A stretch of 23,287 nt of DNA from Wenzhouxiangella sp. (GTDB lineage: Bacteria > Pseudomonadota > Gammaproteobacteria > Xanthomonadales > Wenzhouxiangellaceae). The notes below the pieces were generated by a model that saw nothing but the letters and a program-made list of their open reading frames with translations, was not told the origin of the DNA and ran no database searches. The stretch is from contig SLJA01000201.1 in NCBI GenBank assembly GCA_007135355.1, forward strand, positions 1 through 23,287. Reading direction: 5' to 3'. Made by a program: the position numbers and the translations under genes. Numbering within the stretch: position 1 is the first letter of the stretch; each line of letters opens with the position of its first letter. Of this stretch, positions 10,104 to 17,406 are shown in pieces.

Positions 10104-10643
10104 TCAGCGAACAATGATCACTGAGCCGGAGAAGCGGCTCCGCGGATGCCGATGGTGCCACCAGGGGTCATAGAAGGGGCCGCCGCTGACCCAGATCATG
10201 TCGGGTCGGGCAGACCACAGATACATCACTTCTGCCGAAAGGCGTGGATAGCGATAGACGAACTCACCGATCTCGCCATCGACAAAACTGTCGATTCGCC
10301 CGACGACGGTGATGTCGCGGCCGGGGGTGAAAATTGCCGGGTCCTGAAAGCCCGACCGGCAGGCCAGAAAGCGGCCGAAGTGATTGTCGCCAGAAACCGG
10401 CCGCAACTCCCGGTCCAGGTCACGGGCCAGAATTTCGACGCAGGTCTCGCCACGGCCGGGTTGGGTTTCGACAATAGAGCCACCCCAGCGCACTTGGGCG
10501 CCAATCGAGCGGTCGGTGGCCTGGTTGGGCTGGAACTCGGCGAACTCGCCGGCCAGCGGCGCCGGGATACTGGCGCAACCGGCAACAAGCAGCGCTGTAG
10601 CAGACAGCATGACCAACTGAACAACGCGAACCACTGAAGGCAT
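10104..10643 (-). CDS. Slp-family outer-membrane lipoprotein
   Basis: This is a 179-residue lipoprotein of the Slp/YeaY family. In E. coli, Slp is made on carbon starvation and in stationary phase; the molecular function is unclear. The signal peptide is hydrophobic up to the lipobox LVAGC, with C23 as the lipidated residue. Ala at +2 argues for outer-membrane sorting. The family signatures are VRWGGSIVE, CVEILARDLDRELRP, GRFLACRSGFQDPAIFTPGRDITVVG, and the end segment PFYDPWW. The start ATG is preceded by GGAG at good spacing. The 82-base gap upstream of it (10644-10725) shows no clear promoter elements. It is followed by lexA, so basal lexA transcription may come partly from the slp promoter. 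Confidence 0.92.
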   Translation of the reverse strand: MPSVVRVVQLVMLSATALLVAGCASIPAPLAGEFAEFQPNQATDRSIGAQVRWGGSIVETQPGRGETCVEILARDLDRELRPVSGDNHFGRFLACRSGFQDPAIFTPGRDITVVGRIDSFVDGEIGEFVYRYPRLSAEVMYLWSARPDMIWVSGGPFYDPWWHHRHPRSRFSGSVIIVR

Positions 10644-10725
10644 CAGCTATCTCCGGCAAATCGGGTTGACTGGGGTTGAGGATGTATGAATCATCAAGAC
10701 TTCGACATTGCGCGTGCGCCTGGGT

Positions 10726-12699
10726 TCAGGTCCGGGAAGGTGAAAATGCCTTTGCGCCAGTCAAAAAGCGCGCTGTCTCGCTGCCCTGATTGCCGTAGTG
10801 GACCCTGCAGTACAGCTGGGTCAGCCGCATGAACTCCGGCCCCGCCGGATGCATGCCGGTCTGAACTCGGGTTGCGAACTCCAGTGGAGTCTCCTGTGCT
10901 TGTTTGACGAACCCTTGCCGTCGCAGGCGCCGCAGCATGCGCTGCCAGGCTTTTTCGGCGTCGCTGCGTGGGCTAAGCCGACGAGGCTGCAGTACGAGCC
11001 ACGCCAGCAGCGCGCTGACCAGGCTCAGCATCACGATCATCAGCAGTGCAATTCGCTCGACGCTCATGTCAGGCAAGCCCAGTCGTTCAAGCAATCGCTG
11101 CTGGCGCTGGTGGTCAAAGCCCAGCACCCAGCGGTTCCAAAGGTGTTGGATACGATCGTAACGATTGCGCAGGTTTTGTATCCAGTCGCGATCCAGCAAG
11201 TGGCGTGGAGCGTCCAGCACGCTGCGCGCGCCCTGTTCGATGCGCGCCGGTGAAACTGCGGCGGTTGGATCGACCCGGGTCCAGCCGCTGCCCTCCAACC
11301 ACACCTCATTCCAGGCATGCGCATCGGACTGGCGGACAAGAAGATATTGGCTGCCGGCCTGCCAAAACCCGCCCTGGTAGCCGGTGATCACGCGGGTTGG
11401 AATACCCGCCGCGCGCATCAGCACCGCGAAGGCCGAGGCGTAGTGCTCGCAAAAGCCGGAACGCAGGTCGAACAGAAATTCATCGACCCCGTGGCGGCCC
11501 AGTGGCGAGGGTCGCAGAGTGTAGTAGAACGCCTCCTCGCGGAACCAGCTCAGAACCGACTGGATCAGCTCACGATCATCGCTGTAGCGCTGGCGCAATT
11601 GTGCGGCCAGCGCCAGCGTCCGGGGGTTGCGATCCTCGGGTAGACGGGTCGCCAGGGTGCGCAAACCCGCCGGCAGGCTTGGCATATCGACGAAGTCGGG
11701 GTTGGAAACCACTTCGTATTGCATCAAAGTGGTGACCGGATGCCGGTGCAGCATCTGATGATCAACCGTGAGGGTAGCGGTGTCCGGTCCGCTGACCGGG
11801 AAGTCCAGCACGAACAGCCAACGCCTTTCATGGGGTTCAAGTTGCACCCGATAGCTCAAGCCGCGCGGGCCTACGGGAACAAAGCTTTGCCGCGGCGTGT
11901 CGCTGAAAAATGGGCGACTCCAAGTGTTGCCATTGAAATTCCACAACACCGGTCCGCGCCAGTAGCGCTGCTCGGGCGGAGGCGGCAGGCCGTCAAATTC
12001 CACCCGGAAGGCGGGCGAGTCATCCAGAAACAGATTGCTGATCGAACCTGGAGACATTTCATCGGACAGACCGGTGCGGCCATCCATGACCTGATCCGGC
12101 AGCCCCCACAGCGGCTGAGCCAGGCGCGGAAACAGCACGAACAGGGTCAGCGCTACGGGCACCGCCATCACCAGCAGCAGTGCACCGCCGCGGGCCCCGA
12201 CGACTTCACCGGCCAGGTCTGCTCGACCGGGACCAACACGTATTTCCTGAATTCGGTAGAGCGCGATCGTGGCGAGCAGTGATCCCAGCACCAGATAGCC
12301 GAGGTAAACCAGGCGTTCGTTGAACAGAAACTGCGTGGCTATCAGGAAAAAACACACAGAGGCCACCAGGCGAAGGTCGCGCATGGTGAACATCTCCAAC
12401 ATCTTGGCCGCCAGCATGACACACAGCAGTGCGGTAGCTGTGCGCCGACCCCACAGCCCGCCGAAGGCAAAAATAATCAGGCCAATGCCGATGCCGGCGA
12501 TGCTCAAGCGCAGCAGGGCCGGTGGCGGACGCCAGCGATAATGGGCGGCGGCCAGGCGCCAGGCACAAACCAGCAGGACCGCGCCGGCAAGCCAGATCGG
12601 CATGGCCAGCAGATGGGGCGCGGCAGCTGTCACAAAAGCGGCCACCGTCCAGGCGACGGCGTTGAAAGGCGGCAGAGGATGTGCTGGCAACTGAGCCAT
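10726..12699 (-). CDS. TgpA-like membrane transglutaminase (DUF3488 + transglutaminase)
   Basis: This is a 657-residue inner-membrane protein of the TgpA type (essential in Pseudomonas aeruginosa; the substrate is not known). The N-terminus holds about six or seven membrane segments over residues 10-195 (DUF3488). The large periplasmic part contains the transglutaminase-like core with catalytic C417 (SGFCEHYASAF), H461 (SDAHAWNEVW) and D477 (RVDPTAA). A further membrane segment (LLMIVMLSLVSALLAWLVL) and a cytosolic tail close the protein. I chose the ATG at 12699 (MAQLPAHPLPP), 7 bases after the DUF58 stop. Longer versions extend into the DUF58 gene. MoxR, DUF58 and transglutaminase genes in this order are a widespread module, thought to assemble or process envelope proteins. 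Confidence 0.92.
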   Translation of the reverse strand: MAQLPAHPLPPFNAVAWTVAAFVTAAAPHLLAMPIWLAGAVLLVCAWRLAAAHYRWRPPPALLRLSIAGIGIGLIIFAFGGLWGRRTATALLCVMLAAKMLEMFTMRDLRLVASVCFFLIATQFLFNERLVYLGYLVLGSLLATIALYRIQEIRVGPGRADLAGEVVGARGGALLLVMAVPVALTLFVLFPRLAQPLWGLPDQVMDGRTGLSDEMSPGSISNLFLDDSPAFRVEFDGLPPPPEQRYWRGPVLWNFNGNTWSRPFFSDTPRQSFVPVGPRGLSYRVQLEPHERRWLFVLDFPVSGPDTATLTVDHQMLHRHPVTTLMQYEVVSNPDFVDMPSLPAGLRTLATRLPEDRNPRTLALAAQLRQRYSDDRELIQSVLSWFREEAFYYTLRPSPLGRHGVDEFLFDLRSGFCEHYASAFAVLMRAAGIPTRVITGYQGGFWQAGSQYLLVRQSDAHAWNEVWLEGSGWTRVDPTAAVSPARIEQGARSVLDAPRHLLDRDWIQNLRNRYDRIQHLWNRWVLGFDHQRQQRLLERLGLPDMSVERIALLMIVMLSLVSALLAWLVLQPRRLSPRSDAEKAWQRMLRRLRRQGFVKQAQETPLEFATRVQTGMHPAGPEFMRLTQLYCRVHYGNQGSETARFLTGAKAFSPSRT

Positions 12700-12706
12700 G
12701 TCCCGA

Positions 12707-13675
12707 TCAGTGTTCCGCCAGCGCGCGCAAGCATGCATGCAGGTGTTGCTCGCCCCGATCCGGGCCCAGCGACCCGGCACCCAGCGTCAGCGTCCAACTG
12801 CGCTCCTCGCGATGCGCGCGCAACACCCACGCAGTCAGGATACTGATGCGGTCTTCCAAATTGGCGCCGGGAGTCTGCCCAAGATCGAAGCGAAGATCCG
12901 GCGACTGCAGCTGGCGCAATTCACGCGACAGCAGGCTATCGTGGCGCTGGCTGGCCTTCCAGGCCACGCGATGCAGCGAGTCGCCCAGACGCCAAGGGCG
13001 CAGACTGAAAAACTCATCGCCATCGGCTCGTTCGCGCGGCAGCGCGCCGATGTGATCGGCAGCGTGGTCCGGCCAGCGAGGCGGGTTGGCTGCCGGGGCC
13101 GGCCAGACCAGGATCGGTCGCTCCGGCCAGAACCATGACCAGGCTTCAAACAAACCGATGGGGTGGCTGGTCTGGATACGCAGGCGGCCAAGCTGCTGCC
13201 AGCCGCGTTGGCGAGTGGCAATGGGCACCGCGACCTCCGTGAATTGCTCAGCGCCCAGGCTGAACATCTGCGTGCTGTCGTCGTGTTTCAGTTCCAGACC
13301 GGGGCGCTCTCGCCGTGCGGTGTTGTTCAACGTTACCAGCAGATGGGCAGTTCGTCCGGCAAATACAGGTGTCGCGCCCGTACGCAGAATGTTCAGTTGC
13401 TGCAAGTTGCGAAAGGCCAGCAGCATGGAGTTCGAGGCCAGTCCGGCAACAATAAACGTGGTCAGCAAGCCCAGGTTATTGTTGAAATTCAGACTGCCCA
13501 TGAGCATGGCGAACATCAACAACCCGAGGGCCCAGCCAAAGCGGGTTGGCAAGATGAAGATCTGGCGGTATTTGAGCGTCAGCGGTGGTCGCGTCGGGCC
13601 GCGGCGAGCGATCCAGCGCTGAAACCACCGCTGCCATGTCTGGCGATAGTCGGCCAGCGACGGGCTTGCAGACAT
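12707..13675 (-). CDS. DUF58 domain protein, partner of MoxR ATPase
   Basis: This is a 322-residue protein with two membrane segments near the N-terminus (about residues 42-62 and 66-86). The domain after them ends in the DUF58 signature GDEFFSLRPWRLGDSLHRV followed by AWKASQR (about 219-244), a region related to von Willebrand A folds. The ATG at 13675 is preferred. An in-frame TTG at 13705 would overlap moxR by 23 bases. DUF58 proteins are habitual neighbours and likely clients or adaptors of MoxR ATPases. Here the gene lies between moxR (7 bases upstream) and the transglutaminase (7 bases downstream), so the three are certainly one transcription unit. Confidence 0.92.
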   Translation of the reverse strand: MSASPSLADYRQTWQRWFQRWIARRGPTRPPLTLKYRQIFILPTRFGWALGLLMFAMLMGSLNFNNNLGLLTTFIVAGLASNSMLLAFRNLQQLNILRTGATPVFAGRTAHLLVTLNNTARRERPGLELKHDDSTQMFSLGAEQFTEVAVPIATRQRGWQQLGRLRIQTSHPIGLFEAWSWFWPERPILVWPAPAANPPRWPDHAADHIGALPRERADGDEFFSLRPWRLGDSLHRVAWKASQRHDSLLSRELRQLQSPDLRFDLGQTPGANLEDRISILTAWVLRAHREERSWTLTLGAGSLGPDRGEQHLHACLRALAEH

Positions 13676-13682
13676 CGCCGTC

Positions 13683-14633
13683 TCAGGGAACCGCGGTCGC
13701 GTCAATGATTTCAGCCACGACCTGGTCGACCGACAGACCGGCCTCGGGCATGGTCTGCAGACGGTGACCGGCCAGGGCCGGAAAAATCAGCTTGACGTTT
13801 TCCGGCAGACAGAAATCCTGGCCGCGAACCAGTGCGTGTGCTCTGGCAGTGCGAATCAGTGCCAGGGCAGCCCGGGTAGACAGGCCGGCGCGCAGGCTGG
13901 CGTGGCTTCGCGTGGCGTGGACCAGGGCCTGGATGTAATCGAGTACCGGCTCGGCCACATGCAAGCCCGCGGCAGTCCTGATCAGCTGGCTGACTCGGGC
14001 CGGATCCAGTACCGGCTGTAGATTGGCCAGGAGGTCACGCCGATCCGGCTCGATCAACAAACGGCGCTCTTCGGCTGCCGACGGGTAGCCGATGGCCGTT
14101 CGAAGCAAAAATCGGTCCAACTGCGAATCCGGCAGGGGATAAGTCCCGGCCATATCCAGAGGGTTTTGAGTGGCGATCACGAAAAACGGTTGCGGCAGCG
14201 CGTGGGTCTGCCCATCAACGGTGACCTGGCCTTCAGCCATGGCCTCCAACAGGGCGGACTGGGTGCGCGGCGTGGCGCGATTGATTTCATCCGCCAGCAC
14301 CACGTTGGCGAACACCGGGCCGGGGCGAAACTCGAACTGTTCATCCGCGCGACGAAAAATCGAGACGCCGAGAATATCCGCCGGCAGCATGTCGTTGGTG
14401 AACTGAATGCGCTGCCACGTTCCGCCCAGCACCACGGAAAGTGCCTGGGCCAGCGTGGTTTTGCCGACCCCGGGCAGATCCTCAACCAAAAGATGGCCGC
14501 CGGCTAACAGCGCGGAGAATGCCAGTTCGACCACCGCCTTTTTGCCGACGATGACCGCGTTGACCTGATCCAGCGCGCGCTCCAGATCGTTTCCGACGGC
14601 AGAGCGCGCAGTGGCCTCGGTTGGTCTATTCAT
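13683..14633 (-). CDS. MoxR-family AAA+ ATPase
   Basis: This 316-residue chaperone-like AAA+ ATPase is of the MoxR family. Walker A is GVGKTT (55-60) and Walker B is VVLADE (111-116), followed by INRATPRTQSALLEAMAE, the typical MoxR segment. Sensor 1 is FVIATQNP and the second region of homology is LPDSQLDRFLLR. The C-terminal lid has GLSTRAALALIRTARAHAL. The length is normal. The start ATG overlaps the phhB coding end by 8 bases, so it is likely translated by coupling from the phhAB message. The downstream DUF58 and transglutaminase genes give the standard MoxR module. Confidence 0.95.
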   Translation of the reverse strand: MNRPTEATARSAVGNDLERALDQVNAVIVGKKAVVELAFSALLAGGHLLVEDLPGVGKTTLAQALSVVLGGTWQRIQFTNDMLPADILGVSIFRRADEQFEFRPGPVFANVVLADEINRATPRTQSALLEAMAEGQVTVDGQTHALPQPFFVIATQNPLDMAGTYPLPDSQLDRFLLRTAIGYPSAAEERRLLIEPDRRDLLANLQPVLDPARVSQLIRTAAGLHVAEPVLDYIQALVHATRSHASLRAGLSTRAALALIRTARAHALVRGQDFCLPENVKLIFPALAGHRLQTMPEAGLSVDQVVAEIIDATAVP

Positions 14634-14970
14634 CCAGTAACGCGTTCAGTTTGGCGGCGCAAATGAAATCGTTTTCGCTCAGGCCATCAATCGCGTGCGT
14701 GGTGAAGTGCACCAGGCAGAAGTTGTAGCCCGCCTCGAAGTCGGGGTGATGGTTTTCCTGATTGGCGATCCAGGCCATGGCGTTGATGAAAGCCATGGTC
14801 TTGTAAAAGCCCTTGAACTCGAAGCGGCGATAGATGACGGTCCCGGCTTCGTTGGCCTGCCAGCCGGGGATCTGCGGCAGCAATGCGGCAACGCGATCGC
14901 GCTCGAGCGGCGCCGTGCCGCCCTCGCAGGGAACACATTTTTTGTCGGTTAATCGGTCAGTCTCGGTCAT
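14626..14970 (-). CDS. phhB: Pterin-4a-carbinolamine dehydratase
   Basis: PhhB dehydrates 4a-hydroxytetrahydropterin, regenerating the pterin cofactor used by phenylalanine hydroxylase. The 114-residue product has the active-site motif NHHPDFEAGYNFCLVHFTTH, with H74, H75 and H92 in the expected places, followed by the family ending GLSENDFICAAKLNALL. The N-terminus carries a CVPCEGG segment common in proteobacterial members. It starts 1 base after the phhA stop region and overlaps moxR by 8 bases, so it is in the middle of a five-gene run. The pairing with phhA makes the assignment secure. Confidence 0.96.
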   Translation of the reverse strand: MTETDRLTDKKCVPCEGGTAPLERDRVAALLPQIPGWQANEAGTVIYRRFEFKGFYKTMAFINAMAWIANQENHHPDFEAGYNFCLVHFTTHAIDGLSENDFICAAKLNALLDE

Positions 14971-14971
14971 T

Positions 14972-15778
14972 TCAGGCAGCCTCCTTGGCGACGGATTTAG
15001 GCGGATAGGTTGGAGTGAAAGCGCCGAGCGCCCGGGCTTGACGAATCAGTCCAAGCAGATCGGCTCGGGCCAGGTCAAACAAGTCGTCGAGCCGGTCAAG
15101 CAGGTAATACACAGTCTGGTAAATGTCGATTCGGTAGGGTGTACGCAAAGCGTCGACCGGGTCGAAGGGTCGCCGGATCGGCTCGTCACTTTCCAGTGCA
15201 TAGTGCGTTTCCCCTGGCGAAGAAGCGATGCCGCCACCGCAGATTCTCAGTCCTTGGGGTGTTTGCAGCAGCCCAAACTCGACGGTGAACCAGTACAAGC
15301 GGGCCAGGAACACCCGTTCAGCCTTGGTCGCGCGAACGCCGGCCTTGCCGTAGGCTTCGGTGAAATCCGCGAAGCCTGGGTGCGTCAGCATGGTGGCATG
15401 GCCGAAGATCTCGTGGAAGATATCCGGTTCCTGCAGGTAGTCCATGTCCTCGCGCGAGCGAATGAATGAGGCGGCAGGAAATTTCTTTTCCGAGAGGAGC
15501 TGAAAAAACCGGTCGAAATTGATCAGCGCGGGTACCGGCGCCACTTCCCAACCGGTACGCTCGCGCAGCACTGCCGACACCTCGTGGGGTTGCGGGATTC
15601 GATCCGGCGGAAGCTTGAGCATTTCAAGCCCGTCCAGAAATTCACCGCAGACTCGGCCCTGGATGACTTCCAATTGCCGGGCGTAGAGGTCGGCCCAGAC
15701 ACTATGCTCTTCGTCAGTGTAGGGAATGATGCCGTCGGAATCGGGGATTTTGGCAGCGTATCGAGAGGATTTACCCAT
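14972..15778 (-). CDS. phhA: Phenylalanine 4-monooxygenase
   Basis: PhhA hydroxylates phenylalanine to tyrosine using O2, tetrahydropterin and a mononuclear iron. At 268 residues it is the compact bacterial form, a catalytic domain without the regulatory ACT domain. The iron ligands are visible: H122 and H127 in PDIFHEIFGHATMLTHP, and E167 in LYWFTVEFGL. RICGGGIASSPGE and DPVDALRTPYRIDIYQ are also typical. I chose the ATG at 15778 (MGKSSRYAAKIPD) because GGAGGG precedes it at good spacing. A start 13 codons earlier adds an unconserved hydrophobic stretch. It heads the run phhA-phhB-moxR-DUF58-tgpA. Twin TGTA-N10-TACA sites stand about 175 bases upstream, a plausible operator for a TyrR/PhhR-type regulator. 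Confidence 0.97.
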   Translation of the reverse strand: MGKSSRYAAKIPDSDGIIPYTDEEHSVWADLYARQLEVIQGRVCGEFLDGLEMLKLPPDRIPQPHEVSAVLRERTGWEVAPVPALINFDRFFQLLSEKKFPAASFIRSREDMDYLQEPDIFHEIFGHATMLTHPGFADFTEAYGKAGVRATKAERVFLARLYWFTVEFGLLQTPQGLRICGGGIASSPGETHYALESDEPIRRPFDPVDALRTPYRIDIYQTVYYLLDRLDDLFDLARADLLGLIRQARALGAFTPTYPPKSVAKEAA

Positions 15779-15845
15779 GATTGCCCTCCAGCATTGGAAT
15801 GACAGGAATACTACCATTCAGCGGTCGTCTCGCCATGACGGGTGG

Positions 15846-15868
15846 GCGTAGCGAGGCTCCGCGAAGCG
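15846..15868. repeat. Possible decayed mini-hairpin repeat
   Basis: Two GNA-loop mini-hairpins occur close together, GCGTAGC (15846-15852) and GCGAAGC (15861-15867, extendable by a pair to CGCGAAGCG). They resemble the building blocks of the tRNA-associated elements at 5924-6484. The CCGAGCC start is absent, so membership of the same family is uncertain. Confidence 0.25.
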
Positions 15869-15951
15869 ACTGGCCCGGCGGTGGCCTGGCCCAATGCGTG
15901 GACCAGATGTGCTACTGGGCGCTGCAGTCGGCCGACGCGTGGCGGATGACG

Positions 15952-15969
15952 TGTAGGAAATATCTTACA
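15952..15969. promoter_or_regulatory. Operator-like box 1, TGTA-N10-TACA
   Basis: TGTAGGAAATATCTTACA is an 18-base imperfect palindrome. Its TGTA-N10-TACA layout equals that of TyrR/PhhR boxes (TGTAAA-N6-TTTACA), and its near neighbour is phhA. The central GG/CC differ from the TyrR consensus, so another dimeric regulator is possible. Confidence 0.5.
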
Positions 15970-15972
15970 AGC

Positions 15973-15990
15973 TGTAGGAAATATCCTACA
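15973..15990. promoter_or_regulatory. Operator-like box 2, TGTA-N10-TACA
   Basis: TGTAGGAAATATCCTACA has perfect 7-base arms (TGTAGGA and TCCTACA) around AATA. It repeats the first box with a start-to-start distance of 21 bases, two helical turns, so two dimers would bind the same DNA face. It could serve phhA to the left or the plus-strand transcript to the right. Confidence 0.55.
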
Positions 15991-16044
15991 TGAACTCGGG
16001 TAAAACTGCGGCATACAAAACGTCCGGATTGAGTCATCCTGCAC

Positions 16045-16158
16045 ATGTATGTTGCTGGTAGGGCCTTTGCTTCGGCAAAGGTAGAAGGACCCCCTCAACA
16101 GGGTTGCTGGTCCCTGAGAGGGCGCTTGAAGGCGGTGCGTTCGCGCACCGCCTTTTTT
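16045..16158 (+). ncRNA. Candidate small RNA ending at an intrinsic terminator
   Basis: A strong plus-strand terminator at 16129-16158 has no gene to terminate. The nearest gene on the left, phhA, runs the other way, and no open frame ends before it. The sequence in front is richly structured. There is a UUCG-capped stem CCTTTGC-TTCG-GCAAAGG (16064-16081), and an arm GGACC/GGTCC (16087-16091 with 16109-16113) enclosing CCCT-CAAC-AGGG. C-rich CCCCCTC might pair with Shine-Dalgarno sequences. The 5' end is a guess, because no convincing promoter was found. It does not match a riboswitch or housekeeping RNA that I know. Confidence 0.4.
16129..16158 (+). terminator. Intrinsic terminator with UUCG-type loop
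   Basis: The stem GGCGGTGCG/CGCACCGCC (11 bp with the flanking AA/TT pairs) closes on TTCG and is followed by six T. The T run on one side only shows that it acts on plus-strand transcripts. It also overlaps the stop codon of the minus-strand lipoprotein gene. Confidence 0.9.
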
Positions 16159-16354
16159 AACCCTGCCGCCAGTCCGGTGTGCTCGGGCAATCTGACTTGC
16201 GCCACACCAGCAACGGTTCTTGTTCGAGCTCGACCAAGGCGGGCGGTTCATACTGCAGCTCGGGCCACGATGGCGTTTCCAGGCTGTCTGTGGCCGATGA
16301 GCATCCGGCGACCAGCAGCACGATGGGCAGTAAATGGCGCGGGAGAGGTTTCAT
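16157..16354 (-). CDS. Small lipoprotein of unknown function
   Basis: This 65-residue product has a convincing lipoprotein signal: MKPLPRH charge, a hydrophobic LLPIVLLVAGC run, and lipobox cysteine C18 followed by Ser-Ser, which would send it to the outer membrane. The mature 48 residues are Pro-, Glu- and Trp-rich and contain one further cysteine. I do not recognise a family. A modest AGG lies upstream of the ATG at 16354. The TAA stop sits in the T-run of the opposite-strand terminator. The 140 bases on the other side (16355-16494) show no clear promoter for either divergent gene. Confidence 0.6.
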   Translation of the reverse strand: MKPLPRHLLPIVLLVAGCSSATDSLETPSWPELQYEPPALVELEQEPLLVWRKSDCPSTPDWRQG

Positions 16355-16494
16355 GTATACCTGAAAGCTTACTACGGAAGCTGTCGCCGAAATGCCGATC
16401 CAGGCCGCGCATCGTTATTCAGAAGCTTCCCAGTCAGCCGATTGGTAGAGGATGCGATATTCTGCGGTCTGACATCTCTTTCAAACCCAAGCTC

Positions 16495-17406
16495 ATGACC
16501 AAAATCAATCGCCTGCTGGTTTTTGGCGCCACCGGCACCCAGGGACATCCGGTCGTCGATGCGGCTTTGGAAGCGGGATTGTCCGTCAGGGCAGTCACCC
16601 GGGACGCGCGGGCGGCGGAAAAACGCCTGTCGCGGAAGGTCGAAGTGTTCGAGGCCGATCTGCTCGACGCCGATTCGCTCAGGGACGCCATGCAGGATAT
16701 GGACGGGGTGTTTTTTCATCTGCCGGTCATGCCGCAAAGTGGTGCCGGCTCGGCCATGGTGGATCACTTCCTGCAGGCGCTGCAGGACAGTGCCATCCAT
16801 CGCTTGATCTTCAGTACGTCAGCCTGGTGCCATGATGCCCTGCCCGATAGCGAATTTGTGGTTGGGCTGCGCGGCGTTACCGCGGCGATGCTGGCCAGCG
16901 GTGTAGATACTGTTGTCCTCAGGCCGACCTTGTACCTGGCGAATCTGGTCTGGCCCCATGTCATTCGGGAAATTCGCGAGCATGGACGCCTGAGCTATCC
17001 GCCGCTTGACTCCAGTCGACGTCTTAACTGGACTGCTACCGAAGACCAGGCTGCAATCGCAATCTCGGCTTTGCATGCCGACGTGGCGGGTGAAGTCATC
17101 GACATTGCCAGCCCCGAAGCGGTCACCGGCCCGGAGCTTTGCCGCTTGCTGGCCGGCGTGTACGGCCGTGAAGTGCATTACGCGCCGCAATCGGTTGAAG
17201 ATTTTGCCGACACGCTCAGTCACCTCGCCGGCAGCGCCGAGGTTGGTCGATCGATTGCCGAGCTTTATGCCGGCATCAATGATTTGCCTGATCATGGACC
17301 GCTGGTGGACACCCGAGCGCTGGAGCAGCGTTTCGGGGTGCGCTTGACGCCGGTCAGCGAATGGGTCGATGATCGACTGGGTGCGCTGCTTTCCCTTTAC
17401 GGCTAG
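16495..17406 (+). CDS. NmrA-like NAD(P)-binding Rossmann-fold protein
   Basis: This is a 303-residue atypical short-chain dehydrogenase of the NmrA/HSCARG type. These proteins bind NADP and act as redox sensors or as quinone or sugar reductases. The dinucleotide motif GATGTQG is at residues 11-17. After it come RDARAAEKRL (an NADP-type Arg after the second strand), EADLLDADSLRDAM, MDGVFFHLPV, and IFSTSAWCHDA in place of the usual catalytic YxxxK. That loss points to a non-classical or regulatory role. I chose the ATG at 16495 (MTKINRLLVFGATG), because the longer open frame runs back through the terminator and has no Rossmann features. Its TAG stop shares CTAG with the stop of the convergent UspA gene. 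Confidence 0.85.
   Translation: MTKINRLLVFGATGTQGHPVVDAALEAGLSVRAVTRDARAAEKRLSRKVEVFEADLLDADSLRDAMQDMDGVFFHLPVMPQSGAGSAMVDHFLQALQDSAIHRLIFSTSAWCHDALPDSEFVVGLRGVTAAMLASGVDTVVLRPTLYLANLVWPHVIREIREHGRLSYPPLDSSRRLNWTATEDQAAIAISALHADVAGEVIDIASPEAVTGPELCRLLAGVYGREVHYAPQSVEDFADTLSHLAGSAEVGRSIAELYAGINDLPDHGPLVDTRALEQRFGVRLTPVSEWVDDRLGALLSLYG

Noticed and set aside
12700..12780. Longer start for the TgpA-like protein
   Set aside because: It would overlap the DUF58 gene by over 70 bases and encode sequence unlike a membrane N-terminus; the ATG at 12699 fits better.
15952..15990. Start of a CRISPR array from the two 18-base repeats
   Set aside because: Only two copies, separated by 3 bases, with palindromic operator-like form and no cas genes nearby.
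16045..16494. N-terminal extension of the NmrA-like protein
   Set aside because: The frame is open, but it runs through a strong terminator and lacks any Rossmann similarity; the fold starts just after the ATG at 16495.
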